From Achatina immaculata (taxonomy: Eukaryota > Mollusca > Gastropoda > Stylommatophora > Achatinidae): DNA of 64,000 bases. The position numbers were made by a program, and so were the translations under genes. Positions 34,524 through 45,223 of the stretch are shown in pieces. The DNA lies in NCBI GenBank assembly GCA_009760885.1, contig CM019703.1, forward strand, positions 15,233,459 through 15,297,458. The letters run 5' to 3'. The stretch's first letter is position 1. Each line of letters begins with the position of its first letter. Below the pieces are notes generated by a model. The model was not told where the DNA came from. It ran no database searches and saw nothing but the letters and a program-made list of their open reading frames with translations.

Positions 34524-35447
34524 CTATCTATCTATCTATGCCTCTGACCCCTCGTGGAGCATAGGCCGCCAACAAGAGCTCGCCAGGCAGTTCGGTCCTG
34601 GGCCACTCTTTCCAACTGTCTCCATGTCTGGTTCATTATTTTGATGTCTGTGTCCAGACTTCGGCGCCAGGAGTTCCTTGGTCTCCCTCTCCTCCTTTTA
34701 CTCTGTGGGTTCCATGTTAGGGCTTGCCTTGTAGTGCTGGATGTGGATTTCCGTAGGGTGTGTCCGATCCATTCCCATCTTCTTCGTAGGGTGTTAAATA
34801 CTCTGATCTTCAATTTAATTGACAAGGCTGAAGTTCCCCATATTTTCTTCATCTGATGGAATTTTACTCTTGCCTTGCCCATTCTTGCTTTTACATCAGT
34901 TTCTGTTCCTCCCTGCTTGTCTATCACACTTCCCAGATAAGTAAACTTTTCCACCTCTTCCAGTTCCTCTCCTTCCAATATAATGGGCATTTCGTTGACC
35001 TCATTTACTCTAAGAACTTTACTCTTGCCCTTGTGGATGGTAAGGCCTAATCTTGAGGACTTCTCTGCCACTAATATGGTTTTCTCTTGCATCTGTTGCT
35101 TAGTCTGGGAGAGAAGTGCCAGGTCGTCAGCAAAGTCTAGTTGAGTCCAGAGCGTCCACTGAATACCATTTCTCCTATTTTCTGTTGATTTTCTCATAAT
35201 CCAGTCTATGGCCAGGATAAATAGAAATGGTGACAGCAGGCATCCCTGTCTCACTCCGGTGTTAACTTGAAAGACATCTGTTAGTTGTTTTCCATGGATT
35301 ACCCTACATGTCATCCCTTCATAAGAGTTTTTAATGATGGTGGTAATCTTCTCCGGTACTCCGTAGTGTCTCAACAGCTTCCATAGGGTCTGTCTGTCGA
35401 CGCTGTCGAAAGCCTTCTCATAGTCAATAAAACTGACATAGAGGGGT
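34524..35447 (-). mobile_element. Second RTE-like LINE ('LINE-2') inserted in LINE-1
   Basis: A 924-bp 5'-truncated element with an (ATAG)n tail on the minus strand ((CTAT)n at 34523-34540) is bounded by an 11-bp duplication, GAGTTTCACGT, at 34513-34523 and 35448-35458. Removing it restores a continuous LINE-1 3' end. It lies in the same orientation as its host. Confidence 0.9.
34532..35447 (-). CDS. LINE-2 partial reverse transcriptase
   Basis: The open frame starts within the RT palm: FIDYEKAFDSVDRQTLW just upstream, RHYGVPEKITTIIKNSYEG, GVRQGCLLSPFLF, the catalytic LDFADDLALLS, FTYLGSVIDKQGG, and a C-terminus with WEWIGHTLRK and KRRRGRPRNSWRR. A junction near NT|LRRRWEW suggests a small internal deletion relative to the family, because the YGCETW-type segment is missing. 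It is 5'-truncated, so it is not functional despite the open frame. Confidence 0.8.
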
Positions 35448-36558
35448 GAGTTTCACGTGGTCTGTCTCTTTTTCTTCGGCCTGTTGTGTTCCATTTGATA
35501 GCTTGTTTTGGGATTCTCTGATCATTTCTTCTCATCACATGACCAACATATGTCCATCTCCTTTTCCTGACCACCCATGAGACTTGTTGTTGTTCAGTCA
35601 TCTGTCTTATCTCTGCATTGTTCTTGAATTCGTTCCACTTGATACCGAGTATTTTCCTTAGGCATTTGTTTTCAAAAGAGTCTAATTTCTTTTCTATTTC
35701 TTTAGTTGTTTTCGAGCTTTCGCATGCACAAATGAGGGTGGATATTATATTTGAAATGAATAGTCTTAACTTAGTTTTTGTGCTTATAACTTTTGAATTC
35801 CATATGTTCTCAAGATTCTTGAAGACTGATGTTGCTTTTGCAATTCTGATTCTAACTTCCTTTCTAGTGTCACCATCCTGGTCTATGTAGCTGCCAAGGT
35901 ATGCAAATTGATTGACGTCTTCAATATATGTTCCTTCTATGTGTATTTTTCCATTTTGATTGAGAGGAATTTTCATTATTTTTGTTTTGTCCTTGTTAAT
36001 TTCAAGTCCTATTTTTCTAGCCAGTGTTTTTTCTTGCATGGAATTCACATTATTACTGATAAGAGTTATGTCATCAGCAAAATCAAGGTCTTCTAGTTGG
36101 GTCCCATGTACCCAGTCAATACCTGTGTTACCTGTGCAGCATTTTTTCATTATGAAGTCTATTGTAATCCCAAAAAGTAAAGGAGACAGTATACATCCTT
36201 GTTTAACACCTGCTTCAGTCTGGAACCATTCACTCATCCCTTCTTCTGTCTTGACTGCACAAACATATCCATTGTATAAGTCCTTAATGATGTTGACAAT
36301 TTTAGATGGTATTCCGTATAGACATAAAATTCTCCATAATGAATCTCTGTGTATGCTATTAAATGCCTTTTTAAAATCTATAAAGTTCAGTATTAATGGT
36401 TTCTGCTTTTCAATATGTTCTTCAAGTATTATTCTGAGAGTAAAGATCTGATCGAGACGGCTTTTCCCTTTTCGAAATCCTGCTTGTTCTTCTCTCATTG
36501 CAGTATCCACTATATCTTTGAGTCTATTCAAAATGACCTTGCAAAATACTTTTGACAC
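35371..36558 (-). CDS. LINE-1 reverse transcriptase with chimeric C-terminus
   Basis: A 395-codon open frame contains SKVFCKVILNR, EQAGFRKGKSRLDQIFTLR, FIDFKKAFNS (first catalytic Asp in FID), GVKQGCILSPLLFG, the catalytic LDFADDITLIS, and FAYLGSYIDQDGD. The C-terminal part has CLRKILGIKWNEF and RRKRDRPRETH. The last ~25 residues after RPRETH are not from this element. They are out-of-frame translation of the 5' end of a second LINE inserted at 35447. The catalytic centre is intact but the N-terminal part of the polyprotein is frameshifted away. Confidence 0.8.
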   Translation of the reverse strand: MSKVFCKVILNRLKDIVDTAMREEQAGFRKGKSRLDQIFTLRIILEEHIEKQKPLILNFIDFKKAFNSIHRDSLWRILCLYGIPSKIVNIIKDLYNGYVCAVKTEEGMSEWFQTEAGVKQGCILSPLLFGITIDFIMKKCCTGNTGIDWVHGTQLEDLDFADDITLISNNVNSMQEKTLARKIGLEINKDKTKIMKIPLNQNGKIHIEGTYIEDVNQFAYLGSYIDQDGDTRKEVRIRIAKATSVFKNLENIWNSKVISTKTKLRLFISNIISTLICACESSKTTKEIEKKLDSFENKCLRKILGIKWNEFKNNAEIRQMTEQQQVSWVVRKRRWTYVGHVMRRNDQRIPKQAIKWNTTGRRKRDRPRETHPSMSVLLTMRRLSTASTDRPYGSC

Positions 36559-36589
36559 AATTAATATTAAGGTTACTCCTCTCCAGTTG

Positions 36590-37625
36590 TTACGGTCACT
36601 AAGATTGCCTTTTTTTTGTGGGTATTTTAACCATGATTCCTTTCTTCCACTTAGAAGGGACCTTTTCTTCTTTCCAAATCTTGTTAAACATTCTCTGTAG
36701 TTGTCTCATGTTGTCACTATTGATAGCTTTTAGCATTTCAGGTGTTATTTCATCTTCACCTGCAGCTTTGTTGTTAACCATTAAATTCACTCCTGTTTCG
36801 GTTTCATGCAATTTAATTTCATCTAGGTTGACATTTAGTTGTGGGGCTGGTAAGTCAGTTTCAAGGTTTAACAATTCTTTTGGGTGTAGTCGATTAAGTA
36901 TTTCTTGGAAGTGTTCAGCCCATCTTTGCTTTTGGTCTTTATTTGATGTTAATAGGGTTCCAGTTTTAGTAAGGATTGGTCTTTCTTTAGATATAATAGT
37001 ACCTGTTAGCCTCTTTTGTATGTTTTGCTGTCTCCTGTTTTTTGCTGCTTTTTCTGCCTCTTTCGCCATACTGTCTATGTATTCTCTTTTATCCCTTCTA
37101 GCTGAACTTTTTACTTTCTTGTCTATTTCTTTGTATGGTGCTTTCGCCAGATCTTTTCCAAGATCTGTTTTGCATTCAGCATGTTTAATTTGAATGCTCG
37201 TCTTTCATTTATATACTTCCATGTTTTATCTGATATCCATGCTTTTCTATTTGTTTTTTTTTCAGTCCAGCACTTGTTTTTGCTGCTGTGATTATGGCTG
37301 TGCTGTAAGAATCCCATAATTCATCTATACTTATCTCCTCAACTTCACTGGGTGTTTTGGAATGATTGGGAACTTCCTGATTGAAATTAATGTTAGTATT
37401 TTCTTCTTGTAGGATGTGGGTGTTTATCTTTCTGTGTACTGATTTTTTTGTTGGCTTTTCAATTTTAGTTTTATTTTCCCTATGCACATGTTGTGATCAC
37501 TGTTGACATCTGCACCCCTATAAGCCCTTACATCTATGATAGATGTTCTGTATTGCTTTTTAATACAAAAATGATCTATCTGCTTTCTAGTTCTATCATC
37601 TGGAGATATCCACGTTGTTTTATGT
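36590..37625 (-). pseudogene. LINE-1 endonuclease end, linker and RT entry, frameshifted
   Basis: Minus-strand pieces in order: the endonuclease C-terminus (NSDHNMCIGKIKLKLK), a linker (ISIDELWDSYSTAIITAAK), then RQQNIQKRLTGT and WAEHFQEILNR. The RT entry segment NKAAGEDEITPEMLK and WKEEKVPSKWKKGIMVKIP follows. These lie in at least three frames, so the element cannot make one protein. The order is that of RTE-type polyproteins. Confidence 0.75.
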
Positions 37626-37840
37626 ATCTCTTATAGAATAAAATAAAAGGAAATTTCCAGACAGAAAGTCACAGAAAATGATTAATTCTAACTAGTTTTG
37701 ACATGGACTGTCGCGTTAATACAATAACAGAATGTCATATGGAACTATACAGATCCACTGCCTAAAATACATTGTAGAAATTCTTATTTAATCACGCTCA
37801 AATTTTAATTATAGAGCTTTTTCCCTCCTATTTCTCTTAG

Positions 37841-39080
37841 GAGGCATCCAAGAACAACCACGTCATCCCTGAGGTTTGGTTTAACATTCACTACAGGTGA
37901 GCGCTGGAAACGAACCCGTCAGGTGATCAGCCCAATGTTTACTGGCTCTAGAATGAAGATAATTTTGAATCACGTGACAGCTAGTGCCGAGACACTCGCC
38001 CAGCTCGCCAAGCAGAAAACAGCGAAAGGGGAACTAATCCCTCTAAAACTCTTCGCCGCCAAGTTTGCTACGGAAGTTATTGCTAGAATCGGATTCGGTC
38101 TACAGTCACACGCCATATCTGATAATGAAACAGAATTTGCTTACCACGCGAGAAATATCCTTACTTTCATTACTCCATTCATGAGATGGTTTTATAAAGT
38201 GTTCCAATACTTCCCTCTCATTGAAGGAATATTTAGATTTCTTAACATCAGCACTGATTTCGTTAGTAAAAAAGCAGACAAGTATTTTGTTGATATTTTA
38301 AACTCTGCTGTCAAAGAAAGGAAAAAAGTGAGAAAGAATACAAAGAATAATAGAGTCAAAGACATATTGGATATGCTAATAAATGAGGGCATGGAAAACA
38401 TTGATTTCAAAGAAAACAATCTTAATCCTAAAGGTCTTAGTCATGATGAGATTATAGGAAATTCAACATTGTTAATAGTTGCTGGTGTGGAAACAGTTTC
38501 AACAACCTTTCAGTCTATTTTGTACTGTTTGGCTCTATATCCGGAAATTCAAGAGAAAGTAATTATTGAAATCGACCGCATCTTTCCCGACGGGATAAAA
38601 GTCGAATATGAACAACTTTCTGAACTAAAATATACGGAACAGGTTATAAATGAATGCCTTCGTTTGTTTCCGTTTATTTCGACTATCTTAAGAATTGCAG
38701 CGGAAACAAAAACATATAACAATATAACAATCCCTAAGGGCACCTACGTTCAAATTCCTATTGGACAATTAATGAAAGATCAAGAGTATTGGCCAGATCC
38801 AGAAAAATTTGATCCTGACAGATTTTCTCCAGAAAATAAGGCTGACCGAGACCCTCTAGCTTTTATGCCTTTTGGATATGGTCCTAGAATCTGTTTGGGG
38901 ATGCGACTAGCCATGATGGAGTTAAAGATTATCCTTGTGTATCTGCTAAAGGAAGTGAGATTTACATTATCGGAGAGGACTGTGCCAAAACTGGGAGAGA
39001 AGCTGAAAATGACATCCTTCGGCCTTGTAGTTCAACGTTCTATCGACGAGGTACAGCTGGAGCCAATTTTCAGAGACTAA
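37841..39080 (+). CDS. Cytochrome P450 copy B, exon 3 (catalytic domain)
   Basis: The exon starts after TTCTCTTAG; its first base completes codon 114 (Arg), and 412 more codons follow before TAA. It begins RHPRTTTSSLRFGLTFTTGE, then C-helix WKRTRQV, I-helix LIVAGVETVSTTFQ, ExxR in VINECLRLFP, FDPDRFSPE, and FGYGPRICLGMRLAMME with the haem-ligand Cys at residue ~465. All core P450 elements are present. One oddity is Val where most P450s have Thr/Ser after the I-helix acidic residue and Thr (AGVET-V-S). It differs from copy A mainly in a short patch at 38150-38224 in the F-G region. This is the only P450 in the window that looks fully functional. Confidence 0.93.
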
Positions 39081-39845
39081 ATTCCTCTTCATATGCAGCT
39101 GGTGCTTGTTTGCAAGATTTCACTTTTTTTTTCTTGGATTATACTCGTAGCTGAAGTCTTTTAGCCGTGTATGCCTACCTCTTGATGTATGGGCCTATCC
39201 ATTTAGAAGGTTCAGTTTCGTCTTAACCTCCAACAATTCGTGTCCATAAGACTGTTATTTTAACGTTCAATATTGGTATATTGTTTTCTCTATTATGTTT
39301 TATAATTCCTATACCCAGTCTGTATGACTCGTCAATGTCTTCATAATTACACAGATTGTGTGGACTGACGAAAATTTGCCCATTTTCTTTCAACTGTTTC
39401 CCCAGGAAGAACTTCGGGGGAAATCTGAGAGCAGATTTCACGCTCGTGAATCAAGCAGTGGTCATAATATTTGTCTCGTAGAATACGAGAATACTTCCGT
39501 GTGTTGGAATAAGTCAAAGGAACAAAAATATGAGATCTGTCCCTTGATTACAGAGCTAAAAATGAACAGCGGGGGGGGGGGGGGGGGGGGGAGAATGGGG
39601 TGGGTGGGATGAGGGATGTTTTAAGATTTGTATCACTTTGCAAATTTCATGAAATGTTTCTTTTATGGAGGATTTTGTTTAAAATGAGTTTACTTTTGTA
39701 CGACAAGCTTCAGCGCATTAATCATTACATTACGCTGATCCAGATTGATTCTCGCCTCTGCACTCTTCAGTTTTAATCTGTATGTGTGTCTGTGTACGTG
39801 CGTGTGAGAGAGAGAGAGAGAGAGAGAGAGTGAGAGAGAGCGAAC
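39081..39845 (+). other. 3' UTR/flank of P450 copy B with poly-G and (AG)n
   Basis: The first ~220 bp match the flank of copy A and then diverge. A ~20-bp pure G run lies at 39570-39591 and an (AG)n tract at 39807-39840. No gene seen. Confidence 0.5.
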
Positions 39846-40168
39846 GAACATATTTTATTTTCAAAGGGTTAAGAATTAGGCACGCAGACCCATCTGACAT
39901 TCTGCCCTTCATCACACAGCTTTCACTCAGTCACAGTTATTCAGCATTTGTTAATGAGCATAATAATCATGAAGACACAATTAATGATTACATAAATAAA
40001 TAATAAACGTATCTCTTTCCATATACTCTACACGCTGATGTATGCAACAACATAAAATAAACTTTCACTTTTACATTCATTCAAAACTAACAAATTTATA
40101 GAAAAGCAGTATAAGCAAAAAAATGTTTACATCAATCAAGCCATACTTTAAACTACATTAGACTATGC

Positions 40169-40560
40169 TTAGGGAGGCATATAGTCCATATCAAACAGAT
40201 GTTGATAAAGTTTGAAATTATAAGAACGAATACTACTTATAAGTTTTACACGAATTGGTAAGGCATTCCAAAGGTTGGCAGCTGAGTAAGATAAGCTTTT
40301 TTTAAACATGTAAAGCCTTGGTTTTGGGAGAATACAATTGCTTAAGCGTTGACTGTGTTTTGGGTTTGAACAACGACCACAGATAGGTTGGAGCATTGTG
40401 CGATAGAATTCTGTGAATTCACGTGGCCTTGTTGAAGAGAAATCTCTTCTTGAGCGGTAGAATATCAAAATGTCTATCCTTATTTGTAATACGTGCTGCA
40501 TGTTTGTCATCTATAAGCTTTACTGATCGTTTTTTTAAGTGAATACAGTCTTTTCACGTT
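40169..40560 (-). pseudogene. CR1/L2-like C-terminal domain
   Basis: The minus frame ends with SQRLSNCILPKPRLYMFKKS, SYSAANLWNALPIRVK and SYNFKLYQHLF, the conserved C-terminus of this LINE group. The stop is followed by a ~320-bp 3' region. Confidence 0.75.
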
Positions 40561-40857
40561 CGGCATAGAACAACCATCCCAGACTCTGGAACCATAGTCC
40601 AAGTGTGTTTGTATCTGTGATATGTAATATTTTTTTCTGGTTTCTATGTCAAGAAAATGTTTAAATTTAGTAAATTGGTAAACTTTTTGTGCAATGAGTT
40701 TGGTTAGATTGTCTACATGATTCCAGCTGAGGTAGTGGTTCCAGCGTGGAACTGTAGTGTTGTTGTTGAGTTTGTTAATTTCTGTCTTGTTGTAATGAGC
40801 ATGGATTTTGTTTTGCTGGTGTTTATGAGCATTCTGTTGTTGTTGCTCCAGTTAATT

Positions 40858-41687
40858 AGACTTTATTTCAGTTTGAAGAGTTGGCTCAAGGTTAATACAG
40901 TCATTGTCACTAGTGTAAACTGTGTAGTCATCAGCAAAGAGGTCACAAGATTATTTTTTTTTAGATGAAGTGGAAGATCATTGATGTAGATGGTAAAAAG
41001 GAAATGACCAAGAATAGATCCATGTGGAACGCCATTATCAACCACAGATGAACTTGACTTAGAGCTTTTGAGGCAAACTACCTGCTGCCTGTTGGAAAGA
41101 AAAGATGTAATAAATTTTGTCAAGCCAGAGTGTAATCTATAAGTCTCAAGCTTTCTAACTAGGATTTCATGATCAGTCGTGTCAAATGCTTTTTTAAAGT
41201 CAACAAAGACAGCACCACATAATTTATCATCGTTTATATTAGATAACCAACATTCTGTCATTTTTGTGAGAGCTGTGTGGCAGGAATGTTTCGGCCTAAA
41301 ACCTGACTGACAGTCAACAATCAAATTATTTTCTTGCATGTGTTGTAAGGTTGTTTTTTGTACATGTTGTTCTAGTGCTTTTGACAAAGTCAATAGAGAT
41401 AGAATGGAAATTGATCCATAGCTTGAGGGATTTTTCTCCGAACCAAATTTTAAAATAGGATATATTTTTGCAATTTTAAAAGCGTGAGGAAAATGACAAT
41501 GTGCAATGCACTGATTGTAAATGTATGTTAATGTATCTGTGATTACTGGGGTAACATCTTGAGTAGCATAACATTTTGTTGCTGATTTCATCAAGTCCTT
41601 CTGTGTTGTTCTTTAAAGATGAAATATAATTATAAACATAACTAATTGACATGAAAGGAATGCTTGGTTGCTTTAGATTTGCACATT
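40858..41687 (-). pseudogene. CR1/L2-like reverse transcriptase, frameshifted before the active site
   Basis: Minus-strand motifs: SLKNNTEGLDEISNK, then VTPVITDTLTYIYNQC, AKIYPILKFGS, YGSISILSLLTLSKALE, CQSGFRPKHSCHTALTK, FVDFKKAFDTTDHEILVRKL, DNGVPHGSILG (Gln replaced by His) and FTIYINDLPLHLK. A frameshift follows, so the ADDYTVYTSDND part is read in another frame. Confidence 0.75.
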
Positions 41688-41697
41688 TGCTACCTAT

Positions 41698-42011
41698 CAT
41701 TCATTCATTTGCATGTCCCTTGCGGAACTTTGCTTCCCAAACAGCACTCCTGTAGGCCTCTCGGTTGTGAGCAAGATGGCCTGCTGCTGCGGCATCCATT
41801 TGCAGATCGTCAACGATGTCTTGCAGCCATCTTCGTTTTGGTCTTCCTCTTTTTCTTTTTACCATTATGTATCCTTCCAATACGGTCTTCTCTAAATTAT
41901 CATGACGTTTAAACATATAATATATATCTTATCTTATATCTTATATCCTTCCCGTGCCGTTAAACGTCACATAGGGCTCGCAAAGTAGTTCGCCAATTTA
42001 TATAACATATA
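41698..42011 (-). mobile_element. Composite insertion: LINE-1 3' end joined to RTE-B 3' end
   Basis: Bounded by TGCTACCTAT at 41688-41697 and 42012-42021. On the minus strand it first has ~70 bp of the LINE-1 3' end (41930-42000). A TATAAGAT tail follows, then ~219 bp of RTE-B (41916-41698) encoding KTVLEGYIMVKRKRGRPKRR and DIVDDLQMDAAAAGHLAH, ending in (AATG)n. Both pieces share one pair of target duplications. Confidence 0.8.
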
Positions 42012-42021
42012 TGCTACCTAT

Positions 42022-42582
42022 AAATTTGTTTAATTCGCTTAAATCAAAAGTAGGGATTGGCAGTGAAGATTTTAAGATATTGACTTCTCTGAAGTGATTG
42101 CTGAACTCTTCACAAGCGGGCACATGATTATAACTCTGCAAGTCACACTGTTTTCTCTTGTTTGCTTCAATGTTAATTGTTTTCCAGACAGACTTACTAT
42201 CTGATTTATTCTGAACTAGGTTCCTAAAGTAATTTCTCTTTTCTTGCCTATTTAAATATTTAACTATATTTCTAAGTAATCGGTAGCTAGTGAATTGCTT
42301 ATTTTCGTGAGCCTGATCCCTTTCCCTCATGACATGCAATATCTCAGGTGTTATCCAGAGGGGCTTTACTTGATGTTTAACTCTCACCTCTTTAATAGAA
42401 ACATGCTTGTCAAATATATCTCTGAAGGTTTTTATCCAATATCCCAGGGCCTTATCAGGGTCAGTTAGTTGGTACACATGATCTAGAGGTGCTGCTTGTA
42501 ACTCTTTCGAAAATGATTCTAAGCTGAATTTGGTAAAGCTTCTAAATTTAATACAGGTATGTTTATTTTGGGGGATTTTCAA
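42022..42582 (-). pseudogene. CR1/L2-like LINE linker between endonuclease and RT
   Basis: The minus frame contains DIFDKHVSIKEVRVKHQVKP, LWITPEILHVMRERD, YLNRQEKRNYFRNLV and KSDSKSVWKTIN, the usual linker segment of this group. It is cut by the insertion right after LSELNKFIG and resumes on the far side as SKCANLKQPSIP. Confidence 0.75.
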
Positions 42583-42599
42583 GCCATGTCGTGTCCATG

Positions 42600-43259
42600 T
42601 GCAACAGACCGGATAGTGATCACTCAGTGATGTTTGAGGGACTTTACATTCTATAATGTTTTATGGATGTGATCTATTAGTGTGAATGATGTTTCAGTTA
42701 CTCTGGTAAGTTTAGTGATAATTTGGGATAAATTGTATGATAAAATAATATCATTCCATGTAGCACCTGTTTGTCTGTAATTAATATTGAAATCTCCTAG
42801 AACAATTATATCCTTTAAATTAAAAGACAAAACATGATCCATCATACTTGTAAAGTGATCATACCACAATGCTGTTGCAATTGGATCACGGTACAGAAAC
42901 CCGATTAAGATTTGGCTCTGCTTTGGAAGTTTGATTTCCAACCATTTACATTCAATATCGGGTGTCTCAAGGTCTGTTCTACGGCAAGAGTGTATGGCTG
43001 TGGTGACATATACAACTAATCCTGTCTCAAGCTTCCTAGTAGGCTCACGTCGAAGTAAATTATAACCGTCTGTCCTAATGTCTTCGTCAGTTATATTTTT
43101 GTTTAGACGACTTTCTGAAAAGCCAAAGATATGGAAGTTATGATTAACTATATTAGTTGCCTCATAAAGTTTCTCTAACAGGTGGTAAATGTTTGAATGA
43201 CTAGTTCTGAGACCATCCTTTCGTAGCCACTCATCAATTGTCTGGGCCATTTTCAACAA
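42600..43259 (-). pseudogene. CR1/L2-like endonuclease
   Basis: Minus-strand motifs: GLRTSHSNIYHLLEKLYE, FHIFGFSESRLNKNI (the catalytic Glu region), DGYNLLRREPTRKLETG, LIGFLYRDP, and IIVLGDFNIN (catalytic Asp/Asn). It ends SFTLIDHIHKTL, where the frame is lost. The EEP fold with this wording is characteristic of the CR1/L2 group. Confidence 0.75.
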
Positions 43260-43262
43260 CTA

Positions 43263-43990
43263 GTAAAGGTAAAGTTACAATGATAGATAATTGAATAGTA
43301 AGATATTTCAGGAAATTTCACGGTCTCTATTGTCTGAACATCAGTGGCATGTGTTGCTTGTGGATGGCAGACATCTTGAAGGCTTGGCTTAAAGCTGATG
43401 GGCTGAAGTGCATGAGATAATGTAAATCTTGATTCCATTGTGTGGTAGATTCTGGGTTGTCTTAGCAGTGGTTTGCCTGGATGGCTGCGGCTGCTGAGTG
43501 AGAAGGGGCGGGAACATGGAGTCATGTGAAGAGGATAGGTCATATGGAAAGGATAAAGGAGCTGGAGTTGGAGTTGGTCTGGGGGCAGGTAGTGAGGTTT
43601 TGGAGGACACGGGGGGGGGGGGGGGGGTTGCGTAATCAGAGAAGAGGTGGTCCCCCGTGCGTTATGGGTTTTTACTTGTCTTCGCTGCTTTATGCTGCCT
43701 GTTGGTGGCACTCTGACCTGCTGTGAGTGAGTGAGTGAGTGAGTGAGTGAGTGAGTGAGTGAATACACCTGACCTTTTAATCCTGAAGTTAGCCGCTGCC
43801 ACAATGATGTGGAATAATAAACCACGTGAGTTACAGTAAGTTGTTTGAAGACTTCCAGCGGAACAAACTTCTGGGCACACTTGGCCAAAGAACGAAACCC
43901 CGTTAACAAATGTTCAAGGAACTTGTCATAATGAGGCAAACAAAGAGGGATGGTGTGCATTCTTCGGCCAGCAGTGATTTGCTGGTAGCA
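43263..43990 (-). other. Region upstream of the CR1/L2-like endonuclease
   Basis: A minus frame of ~125 codons (about 43640-43262) is rich in Pro, Ser and His and ends just before the endonuclease. It could be the end of an ORF1-like protein, but I recognise no domain. A (GTGA)n tract at 43721-43761 and a G run at 43610-43627 lie within. The rest is unassigned. Confidence 0.3.
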
Positions 43991-44329
43991 ACAACTATCT
44001 CATTATTCAAAGAAATCTTTCTCGCTCATTTACGTCAGTTACATCTGTCATCTGTTGTGTGTATTTTCTCTATCTTTCTATAAAATTTCTTTCTACCATA
44101 ACTTAAATTATTACACATCACTGATGGCATTATTTTCATTAGAAATACATCACTTATTGCTAGTAATAATATGGGTAAACAAACGTTTAATTGCTTGTTT
44201 GAGAGTACCTTATATCATCTATACTGATACTTTTATTATATAACCATTTCATGAAATAATCAGAATAAATGTCTCAAGAAACATGAGCCATCAATGTATT
44301 GAGCAGTTCTTTCTCGCTGTTCAGTATAA

Positions 44330-44566
44330 TCTTCCATGTAGTTAAGTTTAATCTTCCTCGTTATTCAGTTTAATCGTCATGTTTTTCAGTTTAATCTTCC
44401 ACGTTGTTCAGTTTAATCGTTCACTTTGTTTAATCGTTGATGTTGTTCAGTTTAATCGTTGATGTTGTTCAGTTTAATCGTTGATGTTGTTCAGTTTAAT
44501 CGTTGATGTTGTTCAGTTTAATCGTTGATGTTGTTCAGTTTAATCGTTGATGTTGTTCAGTTTATT
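44330..44566. repeat. 22-bp minisatellite
   Basis: A unit reading CGTTGATGTTGTTCAGTTTAAT is repeated almost perfectly six to seven times (about 44425-44566). More diverged units (TTCAGTTTAATCTTCC type) precede it from about 44330. Confidence 0.9.
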
Positions 44567-45183
44567 CTTGTGTTTACGCACTTGCTGTTGTTATGACATA
44601 ATCTTTGTAAATAACGATGATGTTTAAAAAAAGCCGAAACATTCATCAGAGACTGGGCGACTCTTCTCAGATCATCGAGGAATAAAAACCCTAATTGTTC
44701 TATCCACCGGAGTTTCTGGTATATTTCTACCAGGCTTCGTTTCGTTGATGGTAGTTTTAATGACAGTGATATGTGGTGGTTATAACTAGAAACTACTGGT
44801 AGCAATTAATGAGTTATTTCTATGTGTCCCCTCTTACCTTTCTTACGAAAGCGCAGTGTGTATGATTAGTATTAAGAAATTGTAGACAGAGCGGTACGAG
44901 TAATGGCCATTCAAGCCTAACCATTCATAGAATGTTGCCTTTTGGACAACAGCAAACGAAACGTTTAGAAAGAAATGCTAAATTTGGGTCTCTTTATAGA
45001 TACACTCGACGATATGACTCAAGAAAATGGAAGTTTACTGCAAAGTAGATCAGCAACATGATGATGATGATCACCTATATGCCGTTTTTTTTTTCTATAT
45101 TAAAATTATGTTAATGGTGGCTGTATGTGAAAATGGAAATGGAGTAAGGTCACTCCGAAACGCATATGTACACATATACACAA

Positions 45184-45223
<40 letters not shown>

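Larger units (their letters stand above)
34352..37632 (-). mobile_element. 5'-truncated RTE-like LINE ('LINE-1' of this window) in P450-B intron 2
   Basis: Copy C, which lacks it, shows an empty site of continuous intron with a (TA)n. On the minus strand the element starts inside the endonuclease (TWISPDDRTRKQIDHF, GADVNSDHNMC near 37500-37620). It passes through linker and RT and ends in a ~170-bp 3' region (GGCACGGGAAGGATATAAG, near 34375) with an ATAAGAT-type tail. A TCTTATA word at both ends may be the target duplication. The 3' region recurs at 41930-42000 and 55365-55558. Confidence 0.8.
33462..37840 (+). other. Intron 2 of P450 copy B, carrying two nested LINEs
   Basis: GTAAAT donor and TTCTCTTAG acceptor. 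Bases 33462-34350 and 37635-37840 are ancestral intron, matched by copies A and C. The middle (about 34352-37632) is an inserted LINE on the minus strand, itself interrupted by a second LINE. Confidence 0.85.
39846..43262 (-). mobile_element. CR1/L2-like non-LTR retrotransposon, interrupted
   Basis: On the minus strand, endonuclease, linker, reverse transcriptase, C-terminal domain and 3' region follow one another from 43259 down to about 39846. The family differs from the RTE-like ones (SGFRPKHSCHTAL, FVDFKKAFDTTDHEIL, GVPHGSILG). Its 3' end recurs at 30640-30911. A 314-bp insertion (41698-42011) with its own target duplication splits the linker. Frameshifts show that it is inactive. Confidence 0.8.

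Noticed and set aside
34554..37193. + strand frames across the P450-B intron (up to 191 codons)
   Set aside because: They are the antisense of the LINE-1/LINE-2 reverse transcriptases.
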